Assembly (NCBI GenBank): GCA_027946555.1
Contig: JAPEVC010000038.1
Span: 62,001-126,000 of the forward strand
Direction: 5' to 3'
DNA from: Gnomoniopsis sp. IMI 355080
Lineage: Eukaryota; Ascomycota; Sordariomycetes; Diaporthales; Gnomoniaceae
DNA length: 64,000 nucleotides
The number at the start of each line of letters is the position of its first letter. The first letter of the stretch is position 1. Positions 20,302-32,200 of the stretch are shown piece after piece. The translations under genes and the position numbers were made by a program. The notes below the pieces were generated by a model. It was not told the origin of the DNA, ran no database searches, and saw only the letters and a list, made by a program, of their open reading frames with translations.

Positions 20302-20853
20302 ATGTCTTCTACGTCCTCGGTTCCGCGCGAAGTTTCCGTCACACAGCTTGGCCTTTCAAGCGACGAGGTCGCGGTCCTCCAGCATGCCCAGCGCGAGGCT
20401 GCCGCCGGGTCGAGCTCATCCCGGGCCGCGAGTCGTGCCTCGTCGCAGGGTGTGTTGATTCTCGACAGCGGCTCGTTGGCGCAACTTGGGCGGCACTTTG
20501 ATCGGCTGATGCAGCAAATCTCGCAGCAGCTTGACTACTTAACGGAACAGTCGCAAATTGTGACAGTAGTGCACTACGACGCCGCTGGGAACTTGATCGA
20601 CAACGCCGACGCCGAGATCCGACGGTATCATCAGATCATAGCACAGATCGATGAGCTCGAGGTTGAATTTGACCGTATAAGGCATATACGGGATATCGTG
20701 AGGTCGTATCGACAGAGGGTACAGGAGCTGGAGCGCGCATTGGAAAGCTCCCATTCGAGCTCTTCGAGGAGCCATCACCACTCGAGTAGCAGCAGACACG
20801 GCCACTCATCACATTCGCATCGACACCACCATAGCTCGTCGCGGAGGCATTAG
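20302..20853 (+). CDS. Small conserved coiled-coil protein with His/Ser-rich tail
   Basis: A 183-aa single-exon ORF from the ATG at 20302 (MSSTSSVP). The same frame is open further upstream, but the composition changes at this ATG. A Ser/Ala-rich N-terminus is followed by a helical block starting VLILDSGSLAQL and RHFDRLMQQI at about residues 70-105. Next comes a second helix pair (EIRRYHQIIAQIDELEVEF, then RIRHIRDIVRSYRQRVQEL) up to about 150, and a tail of about 35 residues almost entirely Ser, His and Arg. This two-helix layout resembles small BLOC-1-type coiled-coil subunits of fungal endosomes, but I cannot assign it to a named subunit. The His/Ser tail could bind metal or be unstructured. 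No enzyme, membrane or signal sequence is present. Confidence 0.72.
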   Translation: MSSTSSVPREVSVTQLGLSSDEVAVLQHAQREAAAGSSSSRAASRASSQGVLILDSGSLAQLGRHFDRLMQQISQQLDYLTEQSQIVTVVHYDAAGNLIDNADAEIRRYHQIIAQIDELEVEFDRIRHIRDIVRSYRQRVQELERALESSHSSSSRSHHHSSSSRHGHSSHSHRHHHSSSRRH

Positions 20854-21918
20854 CTTGAGCAGGCATCCCATCTACCCCACCAAGCAACAAAGCAATGTGG
20901 GAAAGCAAGGACCACTGAGGAAGGGAAAAAGGAAGGGAAAAGAAAGAAAAAACACTACTATTGCAGCTCAATTTGGCTGTTGAAGAATTTGATCCGGGCA
21001 ACTGGGAAACTTCCATACGCGAGATGCTGTCGAACAGGGCGGCTCGACCAGGCACTATCGACAAGAACAAGCACCATTCGTCTCGCGACAGCATGGAGTG
21101 GGATAAATCAATGAGGCCACGCGGCCACAGGGAACACCAAAAAAAATTTGGTTGCAAGAGGATGAAAAGGAATTTAAAGCCCAAAAGCAAGCGACGTTGA
21201 CGGGATATCACAGCACCGCAGCTTGCTAAACGGCTTTAGGGCCCCCCAAAGGACCAAACGCATATTCCGCCTTCAGTTTATTAGGAGAGAGAACCAAACT
21301 TAACAAATCGGCCTTGACACAAGGAGCCCCCATCTTTCTTTTCACAACAATCTACAACAAAAATCGGGCTGGGCTATCTTTCTTCAAAAAGATCGCATTC
21401 TGGGCCTCGCGGCTATCACGCGCAACATTCAAACCAAACTCTCCCCCCCCCCCCAAAAGACGAAGCCTCGCGGCGCCATTATGACGACGACCATGACGAT
21501 GATGCCTGTTCTCGACACAACAAAAACTTTGTTATCTGTATTAATCTTCCGTTTCATTTGTGAGAGCATGTAATTTTGGTAGCGAATTTTGCTTTGACTT
21601 GATGTTTACATGTAGCGTTCACCAGGGTGAAAGGCGGAAACAGCGCTATGAGCACGGTTACGAGTAATAATACCCTTGGAATGAAGAAGTCATTTGGCAA
21701 ATGTTTCTGGAGGACCCTTGCCAGAGTAGCCTTGCCAGAGTAGCTAGCATGGTCCTGGGTGGCACAATGCCCTGTTCGATATACGTTGGAATGCTCGCTA
21801 CATGCTCGAGGAAATCGTAATCGCATTGCAGTCTTCGCCCCATCTGCTTCGTACGTATCTACACCACGCTATCTCAACTTGATGTTGTAGCACACGGCTT
21901 TCCAGCTGCACCGAATGT
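20854..21918. other. Convergent 3' spacer with homopolymers
   Basis: Lies between the small coiled-coil gene (+) and choline kinase (-). It contains a C homopolymer near 21440-21455 and A-rich patches, but no coding signal. Confidence 0.5.
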
Positions 21919-24771
21919 CTAATACTCCAACAGCTTGACTCGGCCCCTTAATCCCTCGGGCAACTCCTCCAGCTTCACCAAACCCATTTGCACACAATCT
22001 CCCCAAAAGAATAGCGCCCGCTCATGCGCATACGAGAGATAGTCAAACCCTTCCTCCACTTGCTCCGACCCACCACCGCTCCCCTTCTCCTCGCCTCCAC
22101 TCCCATCCTCCGCCGCCATCACCGTCCCTTCCGACCCCACCGGGCTGGACGGCGCCGTCGCCTGATCGGCCTCGCCCTCGGTGAATCCCGCAATCTTGGC
22201 CTGCACAATTCCCCACGCCACCCACTGTGCGCTATTCATGGCGCGCCATAGGCGCGTCTCCTGCAGCAGTGCGTTCACGGTTGCGTCGCTCAGCTCCGCC
22301 GCCTTGCGCTCCTCCTCCTTCCATCCACCAGGCGGCACACGTGCATCTAACATAAACTCGACGATGCTGCTGGAGCTGGTGGCGGCAGGGGTGGGCCCGA
22401 GTGTGGGCGTGGCCGCCGGGGTGGTGTCCGTGTCAGACGCCGCGCCGGAGGAGGCGGCGGCGGCCCCGGGAAGCTTGGGCCGGTGCTCCAGGTAAGCTTT
22501 GATGAAACGGTGTTGTTCTTCGAGCGTGGGATATTGGTGCTCGGCGCGACACGCGTAGGAGGCGGTTGGGTCGTGGTAATTGTAGGCCCATTCGGTGAAG
22601 TGGTTGGCAAACTCGAGTCCAGGCAGGTTGGCTGAGGCGTATTCGAAGTCGATAACGATGAGCTGTTTGTGTTCATTTTCAGGCTGCAAAAGAGGAGACT
22701 TCTCGTCGTCGGGGCGGACGCGAAGGATGTTGCCGTATTGTGTCTGTGTGAAAGTGTGAATTAGTTGTGAAGGGTAGAAATTGGGGGGGGGGGGGGACGA
22801 CTAACATCGTTGTGAGCAAAGACGAGTTTCTCGCGAAGCACTTTTGGCCCGCCGTACCATTCAATTAGGAATTGTCGGTAACGATCGACCATGGCCTTGA
22901 ACTTTGCCCATTCCGTACCACAGACAAAGCCCCCTTTCTTCCATGAGTCGCGAGGGCCAACTGTCGCTGCAGAGTTGTAGGCAGCCACTTGCTGGTCAAG
23001 AAACAAGGTCCGCTTCTCGACATTGCCCACCCAACAATCCCAGTTCTTGAAAACCGTAGGCCCATCATCTCTTTCTTCTTTTAGAAGATCAACACCATTG
23101 TGCAACTCACGCATTCGCTTCGCAATCTGCTTCGACGTCGCCGGGTCCCGCAGAAGTTCAGGTGTCAGCGGCTCCGCGTTGAAGTACTGTTCGAATCGAC
23201 CATTGGTAAATGTCCCTAAAAGTCTTGGTCCTATCCTCTTTCTTGCGAGGCGCTTCAGTATCGCGAGCTCAATGTCACGATCAATGAGATTCTCCACATT
23301 TGGGCCGTAGATACGTAGTAGCAGCTTCGGGGGCTTCTTCTTGGTAATATGCTCAGAGTCAGGCAGATTCTCTGGGGGCGTTACGACGTAGACGGCGTTG
23401 GTCAGAGCCCCGCTGAGTCGCTCGACAGAAATCTCATCTCCAGAGTCTAAAGCCACGCGCCGCCAGCCCTTTAGTCGCAGAGTATGCGCCAGGCGAATGA
23501 TCTCGTTCTTGAAGGTGGTCCATGCGCGCTCCTCCTTCTCCATCCGTTTGCTTGACACTGAGTTCGAGTCTTCGGCGTTTCCTTGGCCATACTTCAGGGT
23601 CTTGGTGTTGTCGAGAATGGCATCACAACTGGGCACCAGAACATCTCCATCAAGGTAGTCTGTGTCAGAGGACGCAGCTCGAGCCAGATGGAACGACGAC
23701 CGTGACGCGTGCTTTTTGCTCCGCTGCAATGATCGTCGTCCAATCTTGGGGTTATACTGTGGTATGTTGTTTATGCCCAAAGCAGCCATGCCATCATGTA
23801 TGATGCGCTCCAGCCGATGCAAAGACACATCACTAGAGTTCGAGTCGATGGAAGCGGTCCTGTGGAGGCTAGACCCTCCCTCAACCTCATGTTCGGCCTC
23901 AAGTTCAGGCGCCTCCTTCAACGACTCCTCATGGGCTTGTGCCCTGTGCTTGCGTCGCAGATGGTGTCTTCTCGGTTTCTTGGACTCCCGCTTGGCTTTT
24001 TCATTCTGCAGCCACTCGGCTACTTGAGCCAGCAGTCTCTCGGAGGCGCGATCTACCTTCTGAGTGGCATGTTGGAGGTGCGAGCCTTGTTGCTGACCAC
24101 TTGCAGTTCCGGTCTCGTCGGGTGCCTGGACCAATGGAGCGGGTTGCAGGCCATTGAGCTCCAGGCTGTCCATGCTGTTCTGGCTGAAAAAGGACGATCG
24201 CGAGGAGTTTGTGGGGTTGATGGATGGGCGTCCACTAAGGCGCTTTCCGCTCACGCCAGCTGAGAACTGCCTCTTGATCAATGGTTCCTCCAGTGCGACG
24301 GGCTCGGGTTCAGGTTCTGTGATTTGGACGGCTACGAAAATCCATTAGCTAGGACTTCAGCAACATATCTTTCGGCGTAGATGTGTGTGCGGCGCATCAT
24401 GCTGAGTCGAGGCATAGTTCTGGGAATGGGATTCTAGGATAGAAATGGGTCTTGGCTGCGCTCAGAAGCTCCCTGTTGTCAGACCCAGACTTCAAGCTTT
24501 GAACAACCCACAATGATCGCCCATAGCTCGAAGAATGCCTGATAGGAGAACAGAGGGAAATGGAGAACTCGCGCAACCTCATCTCAAACAAGATCGGGTT
24601 GAGAGTGAAATAGCTGGTCTGCACGTGTAAACACAGGAGCAGGGCTGAAAAGAACTCACCCTTTGCAGGCCCAGTGGGCGGATTTTGTGAGACATCGTCA
24701 TCTGTTCTCAAAGCGGACTTGATGGGATGTCCTTGGGCGTTTAGAATGGGTGTTGTGGAGGTGGCAGACAT
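21919..24771 (-). CDS. Choline kinase (choline/ethanolamine kinase family)
   Basis: Three exons: 24771-24660, intron 24659-24332 (GTGAGT/TAG, 328 nt), 24331-22806, intron 22805-22744 (GTTAGT/CAG, 62 nt), 22743-21919; 820 aa. It catalyses ATP-dependent phosphorylation of choline, the first step of the CDP-choline (Kennedy) pathway of phosphatidylcholine synthesis. The kinase domain starts near WRRVALDSGDEI and includes LLLRIYGPN, the ELAILKRLA helix, and Brenner's motif FAHND at 542-546. Intron 2 falls right after this Asp, so splicing yields HNDTQYGNILR. The metal-binding IDFEYAS (D578) and the ANHFTEW choline-family motif follow. About 270 N-terminal residues are Ser/charged and disordered, usual for fungi. 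The C-terminal lobe carries two low-complexity inserts (Ala/Ser/Thr/Pro and Gly/Glu). A 14-base G run (plus strand) lies close to the donor of intron 2. Confidence 0.93.
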
Positions 24772-26032
24772 CGTGTGTGCAAGATTGTATTCGCGCCAGT
24801 CCGGAGGCAGTTGAGCTTCCGGGTGGTCTCGTACCTCACTGCGGCGTAATATGTCAGTATTCTATGGGCAGACAACAGAAAGAATTATATACAAACCGCG
24901 AATCTCATTCAGCGTGACATGCACCGTGAAGCTGAAGTGCCAAGAACTTAGGTAGTGAACGGTACGAAGGAGGCGGTCAGAGAAGGGAGGAGACGAAGAG
25001 ACAGAGAGAGCTGTTTGATGAGGAGCTATTTCGATAAGAGGCCTCCCTCATGCGTTTTGCCGGAGCTCTATTTGCCCCGCTAGGTGATGATAGATGTTGT
25101 AGGGGCAGATCTAGTTGCTGGCCGACCACGTTGAGGGAGTCGAGAGGATGGTCTTATAAAGGACACGGTAAATCTGAGTGTCTTATTCTAGGTCAAGCAT
25201 CCGGCTGAGTCGAGATGGAAGTGCGCTGTCAAAGTGCAAATCTGTTGCTTCTGCGATATCCCACGAAGAAAATGGCGACAGGGGTCAAGGGTTGTCTTTC
25301 AGCGTGCTCTATCTTCATGTGTCAATTGGTTGTGTGTGTAAGATTTTCTTAGGCAGTGACAGCCCACCGGGGGGGAGGGGGCCTGGCCCAGCATGGCGCT
25401 TGTCGGTTGGACCCGAAAAAGTGACGTAACGGCTTCCCAAGTGTCAGGTGCTGGACAAGTACGCTAAATGACCAACTCAGCAACATTCTCAACACGCCTG
25501 CAACGAGCCGTTCCTGGGATAGTTGAAGTCATTGTGCAGCTTGAAGACCGAGTGGGTGCAGCTGAAGAGCCGCATGGCATTTATCAAGTACAGGAGGCCT
25601 AGTAGGGGCCATGCAACTGGAACCGAATTGCGTCATCCTCCGTCTCCAATCGTATGCAATTCTTCATGGAAGCTATTCTAAATGTAGCATGTCTTCGTCC
25701 GTCCAGAAGCCCACAAAGTTTACCAAGTACGTAGCAGCCGTTTCCCGAGATCCGGGGTGCATGCACGCGGGCACTTTGGTCCTATAGTACAAGATCTTCT
25801 GTCCAAGTATGGATTCAATCCCTGTAGCCAACTGTAGATCCAGGCAGCCCAGGCTTGACAACCGTGCAGCAAAGCTTGTGTATGTACAGATGCCGTCTTA
25901 TATCCACAGGCAGGCAGCCCGTTCGTCCTATCATAGAGATAACAAGCCTGGCGTATGTGAGAGTGGAGATTGGTATCATCCTCATCGCTGCACTCTAACA
26001 GGCTCACTTAAATCCTGTCATCCATCCGTCAT
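24772..26032. other. Intergenic region, no gene recognised
   Basis: Promoter of choline kinase on the left and 3' region of SCO1 on the right. Short ORFs only, none protein-like. Confidence 0.5.
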
Positions 26033-27046
26033 TCAGTCCCGGCTCTTCATGTGCGATAGTATCAACTGCGCCCCCTGCTGTGGACTATGTTGCCGTCCCA
26101 AAGCCTCCACAAAGTCGCCCTCAGGACTCATCAGGTAAAAGTAGATACTGTGGTCCACCAGATAGTCTGTTCCGGGTGCTACGTGACTCGGTGTGCTAAA
26201 GTAGACCCGGTAGGCCTTGCACATGGCTTTGATTTCGTCGTACGTTCCCGTCAGACCAATAAAACGGGGGTGGAACTCGGCCAGATATTTCTTCAGTTCC
26301 GTGGGGCCATCGCGGGCGGGATCGCAAGTCACGAATACACCGTTGAGCTGCCCAGGGAGCTCCTTCTCAACTATGTCGAACATGATGGCCATCTTGTCGA
26401 GTTCCTCGGGGCAGATGTCAGGACAATGTGTGAAGCCAAAGTAGACCTAGAGAGAGAGAAAGAGGTGCTTCATGTTAGCCATCTCGTCACAGCGGCATGG
26501 ATTTGAAGCGTGGCGTACTCACCAGCGAGTATTTGCCCTTCAAATCCGCGTCCGTGAAGGACTGCCCATCTTGGTCGACCAGCTTGAAGGACCCGCCAAC
26601 CTTGGGCTTGCCAATCGCCTTGTTCGCCTCGGCTATCCGCTTTTTCTGCATGCGAGCTTTCTCGTACTCAAAATACCATATCATGCCACCGGCTGCTGCG
26701 ACAAATAACAGACCCGCCTTCCAGGAGAAGGGCTGCGAATGCGCGAAACCAATGTTAGCCCTTCGGTCTTTCCAGCGCATTGGGGCTGCGCATATAGTCC
26801 AGGATTGGTTCTGCCTACCCCCACTCGATACTGGCTCTTTGCCTCCTCAACCGACTTGTACTTGAAACGTTTCTGGGTCAGCGGCTGGTGGCGTGTGTGG
26901 GACTCGATCGATCGTGCAACGACTGGTCGCTTGGATGTGGGGGTTTGCGCCGGGGAAAGGAATCGGCGACATTGTTGTGTTGGTGCTGAGGAGCCATGCA
27001 GGTTCCTCAATAAAGTCCTTGAGGGTGCTGCTAATGGCCGAGACAT
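26033..27046 (-). CDS. SCO1: SCO1 copper chaperone for cytochrome c oxidase
   Basis: Three exons: 27046-26819, intron 26818-26733 (GTAGGC/CAG, CTAAC branch, 86 nt), 26732-26523, intron 26522-26447 (GTGAGT/TAG, 76 nt), 26446-26033; 283 aa. SCO1 is an inner-membrane protein that delivers copper to the CuA site of Cox2. The N-terminal part is Arg/Ser-rich without acids (mitochondrial presequence), one transmembrane helix lies at about 82-98 (AGLLFVAAAGGMIWYF), and the thioredoxin-like domain faces the intermembrane space. Copper ligands are visible: CPDIC (C154, C158) and the distal His in YLVDHS (H245). The GxFVTCDPxRD loop is conserved. Length matches the family. It shares a 437-bp divergent promoter region with the Spp1-like gene. 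Confidence 0.95.
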
Positions 27047-27483
27047 GTTGTGTGTGGGGATGCTTGTTGGAGTGGTGAGATATGTTGGACTGAGCAATTC
27101 GTCAAGACGGCGATGGCTTCGGAATGGAATCGTCACAAATTCTCAGACCATGCTAGCCAGGTCCCAAGAATTTGGAGCTCCTAAAAGAATCAAGATGCAA
27201 GAAGCACGGACCAATCTCTCTTGCCAAGGGTCCTCGGGATGCAAGATTCCTTGTAGCGTGTGGAGGTCGCGTTCAGCCAATCAGCCTCACTTTGTGTTTT
27301 GCCTCCAATTTGGAACCTTATAGTGAGCCTCTCCAGGCATGTGGTAGGCGCGCGTACGACTTCCTCGCTTCATTTTACTGATTAGCTGTGGGCAGAGAGT
27401 TTCTTGAACATCCAAAAAAAACTCATATGTTGACCTCATCCACATGACTTTTACATTTCTTTTATGAAAAACGGCCTGCCGTC
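27047..27483. promoter_or_regulatory. Divergent promoter between SCO1 and the Spp1-like gene
   Basis: A 437-bp region separates the two start codons, which point away from each other, so it must hold both promoters. No clear TATA box was identified on either side. Confidence 0.55.
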
Positions 27484-29223
27484 ATGGACCAATACACAAA
27501 TTCCCACTTCACAATCCAGCCACCGTCATCAACCGCAGGCGCTTCTCCGATCCCATCATCAGCTATGGACATCGATACCAAAAGTGAAGCTTCTGGGGTT
27601 ATTTCCGGAGCCCAAGACCTACCTATCAAGAGGGAAACTAGTGATGGACTTGAAGAGGACACAAAAATGGCAGATATCCCGGACCTGGAAGCCGGCGTCC
27701 CAACACCAGCTTCCACCCTCACCAAATCCGAGTCTCGCTCTTCACTCCCGCCCTCCATCACCCAAACAGATGGCTCCCCCCAGCCGTCGAAACCCACAGG
27801 ACCAGCACGATCATCCAAGAAGAAAGGCACCGCCACACTCGTGAAGAAGACTACCAGTCGTAAGAAGGGATCCGCATCCCGGGCCGCCAAGGGTGCCCGC
27901 GGGGCCAGCAAGTCGGCAGCAGCAGCCGCCGCGCTGCCAAAAGGTCCCAAGCCACCCGGATCCACAGCCTCATCACCGCCTCCCGTCGGTTCCAGCGAGG
28001 CAGGCGGCAGCGGTGACGAGGAGGACGAGTCCGACCATGGGCCTTACTGCCTCTGCCGCGGGCCCGACGACCATCGCTGGATGATCGCCTGCGACATGTG
28101 CGAGGATTGGTTTCACGGCGAGTGCGTCGGCGTCGATAAGGCGATTGGCGAGGCCCTCATTGTGCGATATGTGTGTCCGCGGTGCAGTGATGCGAAGGGC
28201 GTCAATGTGACGAGGTATAAGAAGACTTGTAGCCTGGAAGGGTGTTTCCAGGCCGCGAGGGTCTACGACGAAGGGAAGAGGATGGGCGCGGGGAATTACA
28301 GTGTTTTTTGCAGTGATAAGCATGCTGAGGATTGGTGGGAGGGGTTGGTGCGGGCATTACCCGAGAATAGAAGGGCAGGGGCAAAAGGCGAGGATTTGAC
28401 GAGGGAAAAATTTATGGGATTGTTGGGCGCTCAAACGGTACGCAAGAGTATAGAGGGCGAGGAGCCTTGGTTCGTTGGAAAGAAGCCATTTGGTAAGATT
28501 TACAGTCTTCTTTACCCTACCCACTCCCTTCCAAATCATAGACCTGGGATTGGCTCTTTTGCTTCAACTTGCTCGGGCATCATTTCTTCCATCCGATGGA
28601 TGGCTGACAGGTTTCTAGCCGTGCCATCCGACTTTTGGTCCACCATCGACCTCACGCTGGTTCTCACCCCAGAAGAGCAGTCTTTCCTTAGCGTATCCGC
28701 CGCGGACCGCTACGCGCTGGCCGAGGAGATCGTGCTCAACAAAAAGATGCAACAACTCCTGGACCTTGCCAACGAGCGACGGAAGGCCGCCATCGCCGCC
28801 GGCCTCTTCGACAAAGACACTTGCGGATTCGACGTGCGTCTTGACACCGTCGGGGTCCCCATCGAGTTTGCCCAGTTCGTCAAGAGCCCACAGGGGGAGG
28901 CTATCTACAAGAGCAACAGCCTAACGGCCGAGGGCACTTGGACAGAGGCGCAGATAGATGCGATGAAAGCCGAGGCCGAGGAGAATGCTAGGCTGTGGCG
29001 GGATGAAACGGCGGGTATGTGCGAGCGACGCAGGTGTAAGCCACATGTGTCGTGGTACAACATATTCACCAAGAATACACGGCACGTCATCAAGGAGTTG
29101 GCCAGACAGGCCAAGGAGAAACTCGATGCTGAGACGAGGGTAAGGGAGGCGGCTGCGACGCGATATTTCCGGCGGAGGCATGAAAGGACGGCGGTACGGA
29201 GACTAGATGTGGTGATGACATGA
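27484..29223 (+). CDS. SPP1: Spp1/CXXC1-like PHD-finger subunit of the Set1/COMPASS H3K4 methyltransferase
   Basis: Exons 27484-28492 and 28619-29223 with intron 28493-28618 (GTAAGA donor, CTGAC branch, TAG acceptor, 126 nt); 537 aa. Spp1 binds H3K4me via its PHD finger and supports H3K4 trimethylation in the nucleus. The PHD finger is at about 187-235: CLCRG, IACDMCEDWFHGECV and YVCPRC supply the C4HC3 ligands, with the aromatic Trp in DHRWMIACD. A second Cys/His cluster follows (TCSLEGC to FCSDKH), as in fungal Spp1 proteins, and then a helical C-terminal half ending in a charged coiled-coil-like tail. The N-terminal 180 residues are low-complexity (Ser, Pro, Lys/Ala). The intron is a multiple of three and has no in-frame stop, so a retained-intron form of 579 aa could also be made. 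Confidence 0.9.
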   Translation: MDQYTNSHFTIQPPSSTAGASPIPSSAMDIDTKSEASGVISGAQDLPIKRETSDGLEEDTKMADIPDLEAGVPTPASTLTKSESRSSLPPSITQTDGSPQPSKPTGPARSSKKKGTATLVKKTTSRKKGSASRAAKGARGASKSAAAAAALPKGPKPPGSTASSPPPVGSSEAGGSGDEEDESDHGPYCLCRGPDDHRWMIACDMCEDWFHGECVGVDKAIGEALIVRYVCPRCSDAKGVNVTRYKKTCSLEGCFQAARVYDEGKRMGAGNYSVFCSDKHAEDWWEGLVRALPENRRAGAKGEDLTREKFMGLLGAQTVRKSIEGEEPWFVGKKPFGKIYSLLYPTHSLPNHRPGIGSFASTCSGIISSIRWMADRFLAVPSDFWSTIDLTLVLTPEEQSFLSVSAADRYALAEEIVLNKKMQQLLDLANERRKAAIAAGLFDKDTCGFDVRLDTVGVPIEFAQFVKSPQGEAIYKSNSLTAEGTWTEAQIDAMKAEAEENARLWRDETAGMCERRRCKPHVSWYNIFTKNTRHVIKELARQAKEKLDAETRVREAAATRYFRRRHERTAVRRLDVVMT

Positions 29224-32200
29224 TCATGGATGGTAGGCCTGGTGCTTCATCCACGAGCATTGTCTATATGGTCATATCTGCACGTTTTGGGCGATGAGGA
29301 AGCATATTATGCTTCATTTTGTATGCTCTCGCAGCTGTGCAAGAGTACATTTTACCTTATGGTGGCTTCGGACGAGGATCTATTATGCCAGTGGGGTTCT
29401 TGGATCACATCCTAAAATTGGCCATAACTCAATAGCATCCAATGTTCGAAGGTACAATTTCTTGTCTTCCCTGGGCCAAGATTCATGAATTTGTCTGTAG
29501 ATCACGCTCTGTAGAAAATTCGATTATTTTCATGCTTTCCCACAGGACGTCCCGAGGTCCTCATCGCATAGAACTCGGTAATTAGATGAATAGTGAGCCT
29601 GCATTCCTCTGATCGTTATCCGTTTGCAGCTGCCCAGGTGCTGAGAAAAGACTCGATACATGGTCACAAAGAATAGAATCCATCCACTGCCAGAATGTCA
29701 GTTGTCGCGATGGATTGGACACGCCATATCCTTGGACCCCGTTCATCCAGTCTTGGCCGATGCAGATGTCTTCAAACACTGGTGTCTGGAATGCGTCGGC
29801 TCGTTTCGCCTCTCTCGTTTGAACCGGCTTCATCAAATCTAACATCCCTTCAAGCCTCCATATTCCAGCCCGGCCCGAAGGCTCATCCAAACGGCTGGGA
29901 CATCTTATTCAATTTTCTAACATTCATGTTGGCCTCAGACTTCTTTACTTCAAGACTTTCAACGTTGTCGTGTCGACAATTGGGTAGGTTGCCCACTGAC
30001 AGAGAACTTGTGAGATATGAATGAGCTGTCTCAGAAAATAGGCTCTGTATGTATGTACCCAGGTAATTTCACGGGACAATCATGACTAGAAGAAACCATT
30101 AATAGGTACCAGGTGTCGACAGGCCGAACAAGTCATGGGAAGCCTGAGAAATATATGTGAAGATTGCTTTGACTACAAGCAAGTTAGTATAAAGTAGCTT
30201 GGGTCCTTGAGAAAGTCCTCAAAGCTTTTCAATAGTGCAGAGTACTGCTATAGATACAAAAGACCTGAATCCGGTATCATCTCCATATGGCACGCTCTGA
30301 ACGATCACCTAGGTAGTGTACTGATCTATACTAACCACTTATTCATGTATCATTCTGGTTATTAAAGAGACGCCATCTTTCTATTATGCATTCTGGGACG
30401 ACATCCACACCACTTTGGAGCTTAGGAACGAAGAAGAGTTGACGAAATGTAGCTGAGTCTGAGCAGGCATAGCAATCCACCTTGCCCGAGTATGGCCTCC
30501 TCAATTTGTTGAAAAGGCCCCGAAGCATCCCCAATCATACCAGCGAATAGTCTTCGATCGCTCTCTCACTCTATGCTCGAGCCTTTGTAAACTCTTGGAT
30601 ACCTGCGCACTCTTGGCGTTCTAGCGTTCTAGCTGGGTGACGTCTGATTGTTGCTCGGGCCTCCGCGGAAGTCTCACGAATACTACACTCGAGCAGTAAC
30701 ATATGGTCATTCTCTACCTAGGTAGGTACCATCAACACTTCGGACGTCGTAATGCACCATGCTGCACGCTCGGAACCGCAGTGAGTGAGTGCATGTCTCG
30801 GTGAATCGGTCCGTTGCACTCGCTAGGTATCGGGGTCTATGAATAAACCTCGTGATCGCAGAGCAGTCCGAAAGCAGAGAAGCACCAGAGACACGCACGG
30901 CCACGAGGTATGCAACATCGCCTCCCTGCGGCCACTGGCAATCCCGTGGCCGTTGCGAACGCGAATCGGGCCCGGCCGCTCTTTAGTATCACGGACCGGG
31001 CGCCGTGCCAAATCCCAAGTCCCGATCCGAGACACCATACACACACACTTTTTGACATGCCGCCGCCACGAGGAGTGCTTTGTACCGCCTCATGGTTCGA
31101 TCGACACGCACCTCACACCATGGCACCCCGGCGCCCTGACCTGACGTTCCGTCGTCTGATTCACTGTGCGCTTGCGAAGAAGTAATTGTGTGGCTTGCTA
31201 TTGCGCGTGAGCGCTAGTTTCATCCCGACACACCCTGTGAACAAACCTTTATCTACGCCACATAATCTGTTTATAGTTTACGTCCCCGTCGTACTAATTG
31301 CTCAGGCCGCACATGCCTCGACGGGACGTTTGTTGCGAGCCGAACTGCCGTGGTGGCTTGAATGGTCGCTGGGAAGCGAAAATAACTAGTCAAAGTCGCG
31401 ACATCTGGAGCTTGGGTCGGGCCTATAAGTCCAGGGACGACGAGCGATCTACGCTTATGTGTAATCATGTCAGCTTGCCACACACCCTGTGGGACCCGGC
31501 CGTGATCTTGGACAGGCTCATACTCGGAAGGCATCCAATCATCTCCTGGTCAGAAACAGACCCCTTCCTTAAAATTTGAGACATCAATGCTGGTCCAATT
31601 CAAAAGAATCAGTCAGTAGGTTCCTTGCCATCAAGGTACCTAAGAGACTCGAAAAGGGAGTCGAAATGGAATTTCGATACCTGCAGATTGCTCATTCGGA
31701 CGCGCATTCGTCGCAAGGGCTACTTCGGGCTTCCGAACTGCTGGGCTGGGCCGAGCTGTCATTGCAGAGGAGTCAGGTCGTGAATGTAAGGACCCCGGAG
31801 CCTGTTCACCTGTCGGCTCGTCGATCTGCCGCCATCTAGCAAAGTATAGTGAGTGGAGCCCGAAGAAAACGTCGACCGACTGTGCGCAATAGTCGAACTG
31901 TCTGACTGTGCGGCCACTCGTATCGGGCAACCCAACCCCCCAGAACCTCAAAATTCAACCATGACAATGCCCCCTTTGAAAGCAGCCGCACGTGCCCGCC
32001 GGATGTATCTTCCCCGAGTCGACCACCATACCAAATACATGCACGGTAGAGACGACGACGTACGCGTCCCTGGCGCGCGCTGGTGGAGTGTGGCCTTTCC
32101 CTTTCGGCGTACTACCGCTGTCACTGACCACGTGCGTGCTGAATCTCCCCGGTAGCAGTGGAAACGCAAAGTGGGGCGCTACCAACACCAAAAGGGCTGA

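Noticed and set aside
19736..20458. 240-codon plus-strand open frame
   Set aside because: Begins at GTG, is low-complexity Ser/Arg/Pro, and overlaps the better-supported coiled-coil gene in another frame.
28493..28618. Treating the Spp1-like gene as one uninterrupted 579-codon exon
   Set aside because: The 42 extra codons lack conserved character, while donor, branch and acceptor signals are strong. Splicing gives a smooth join.
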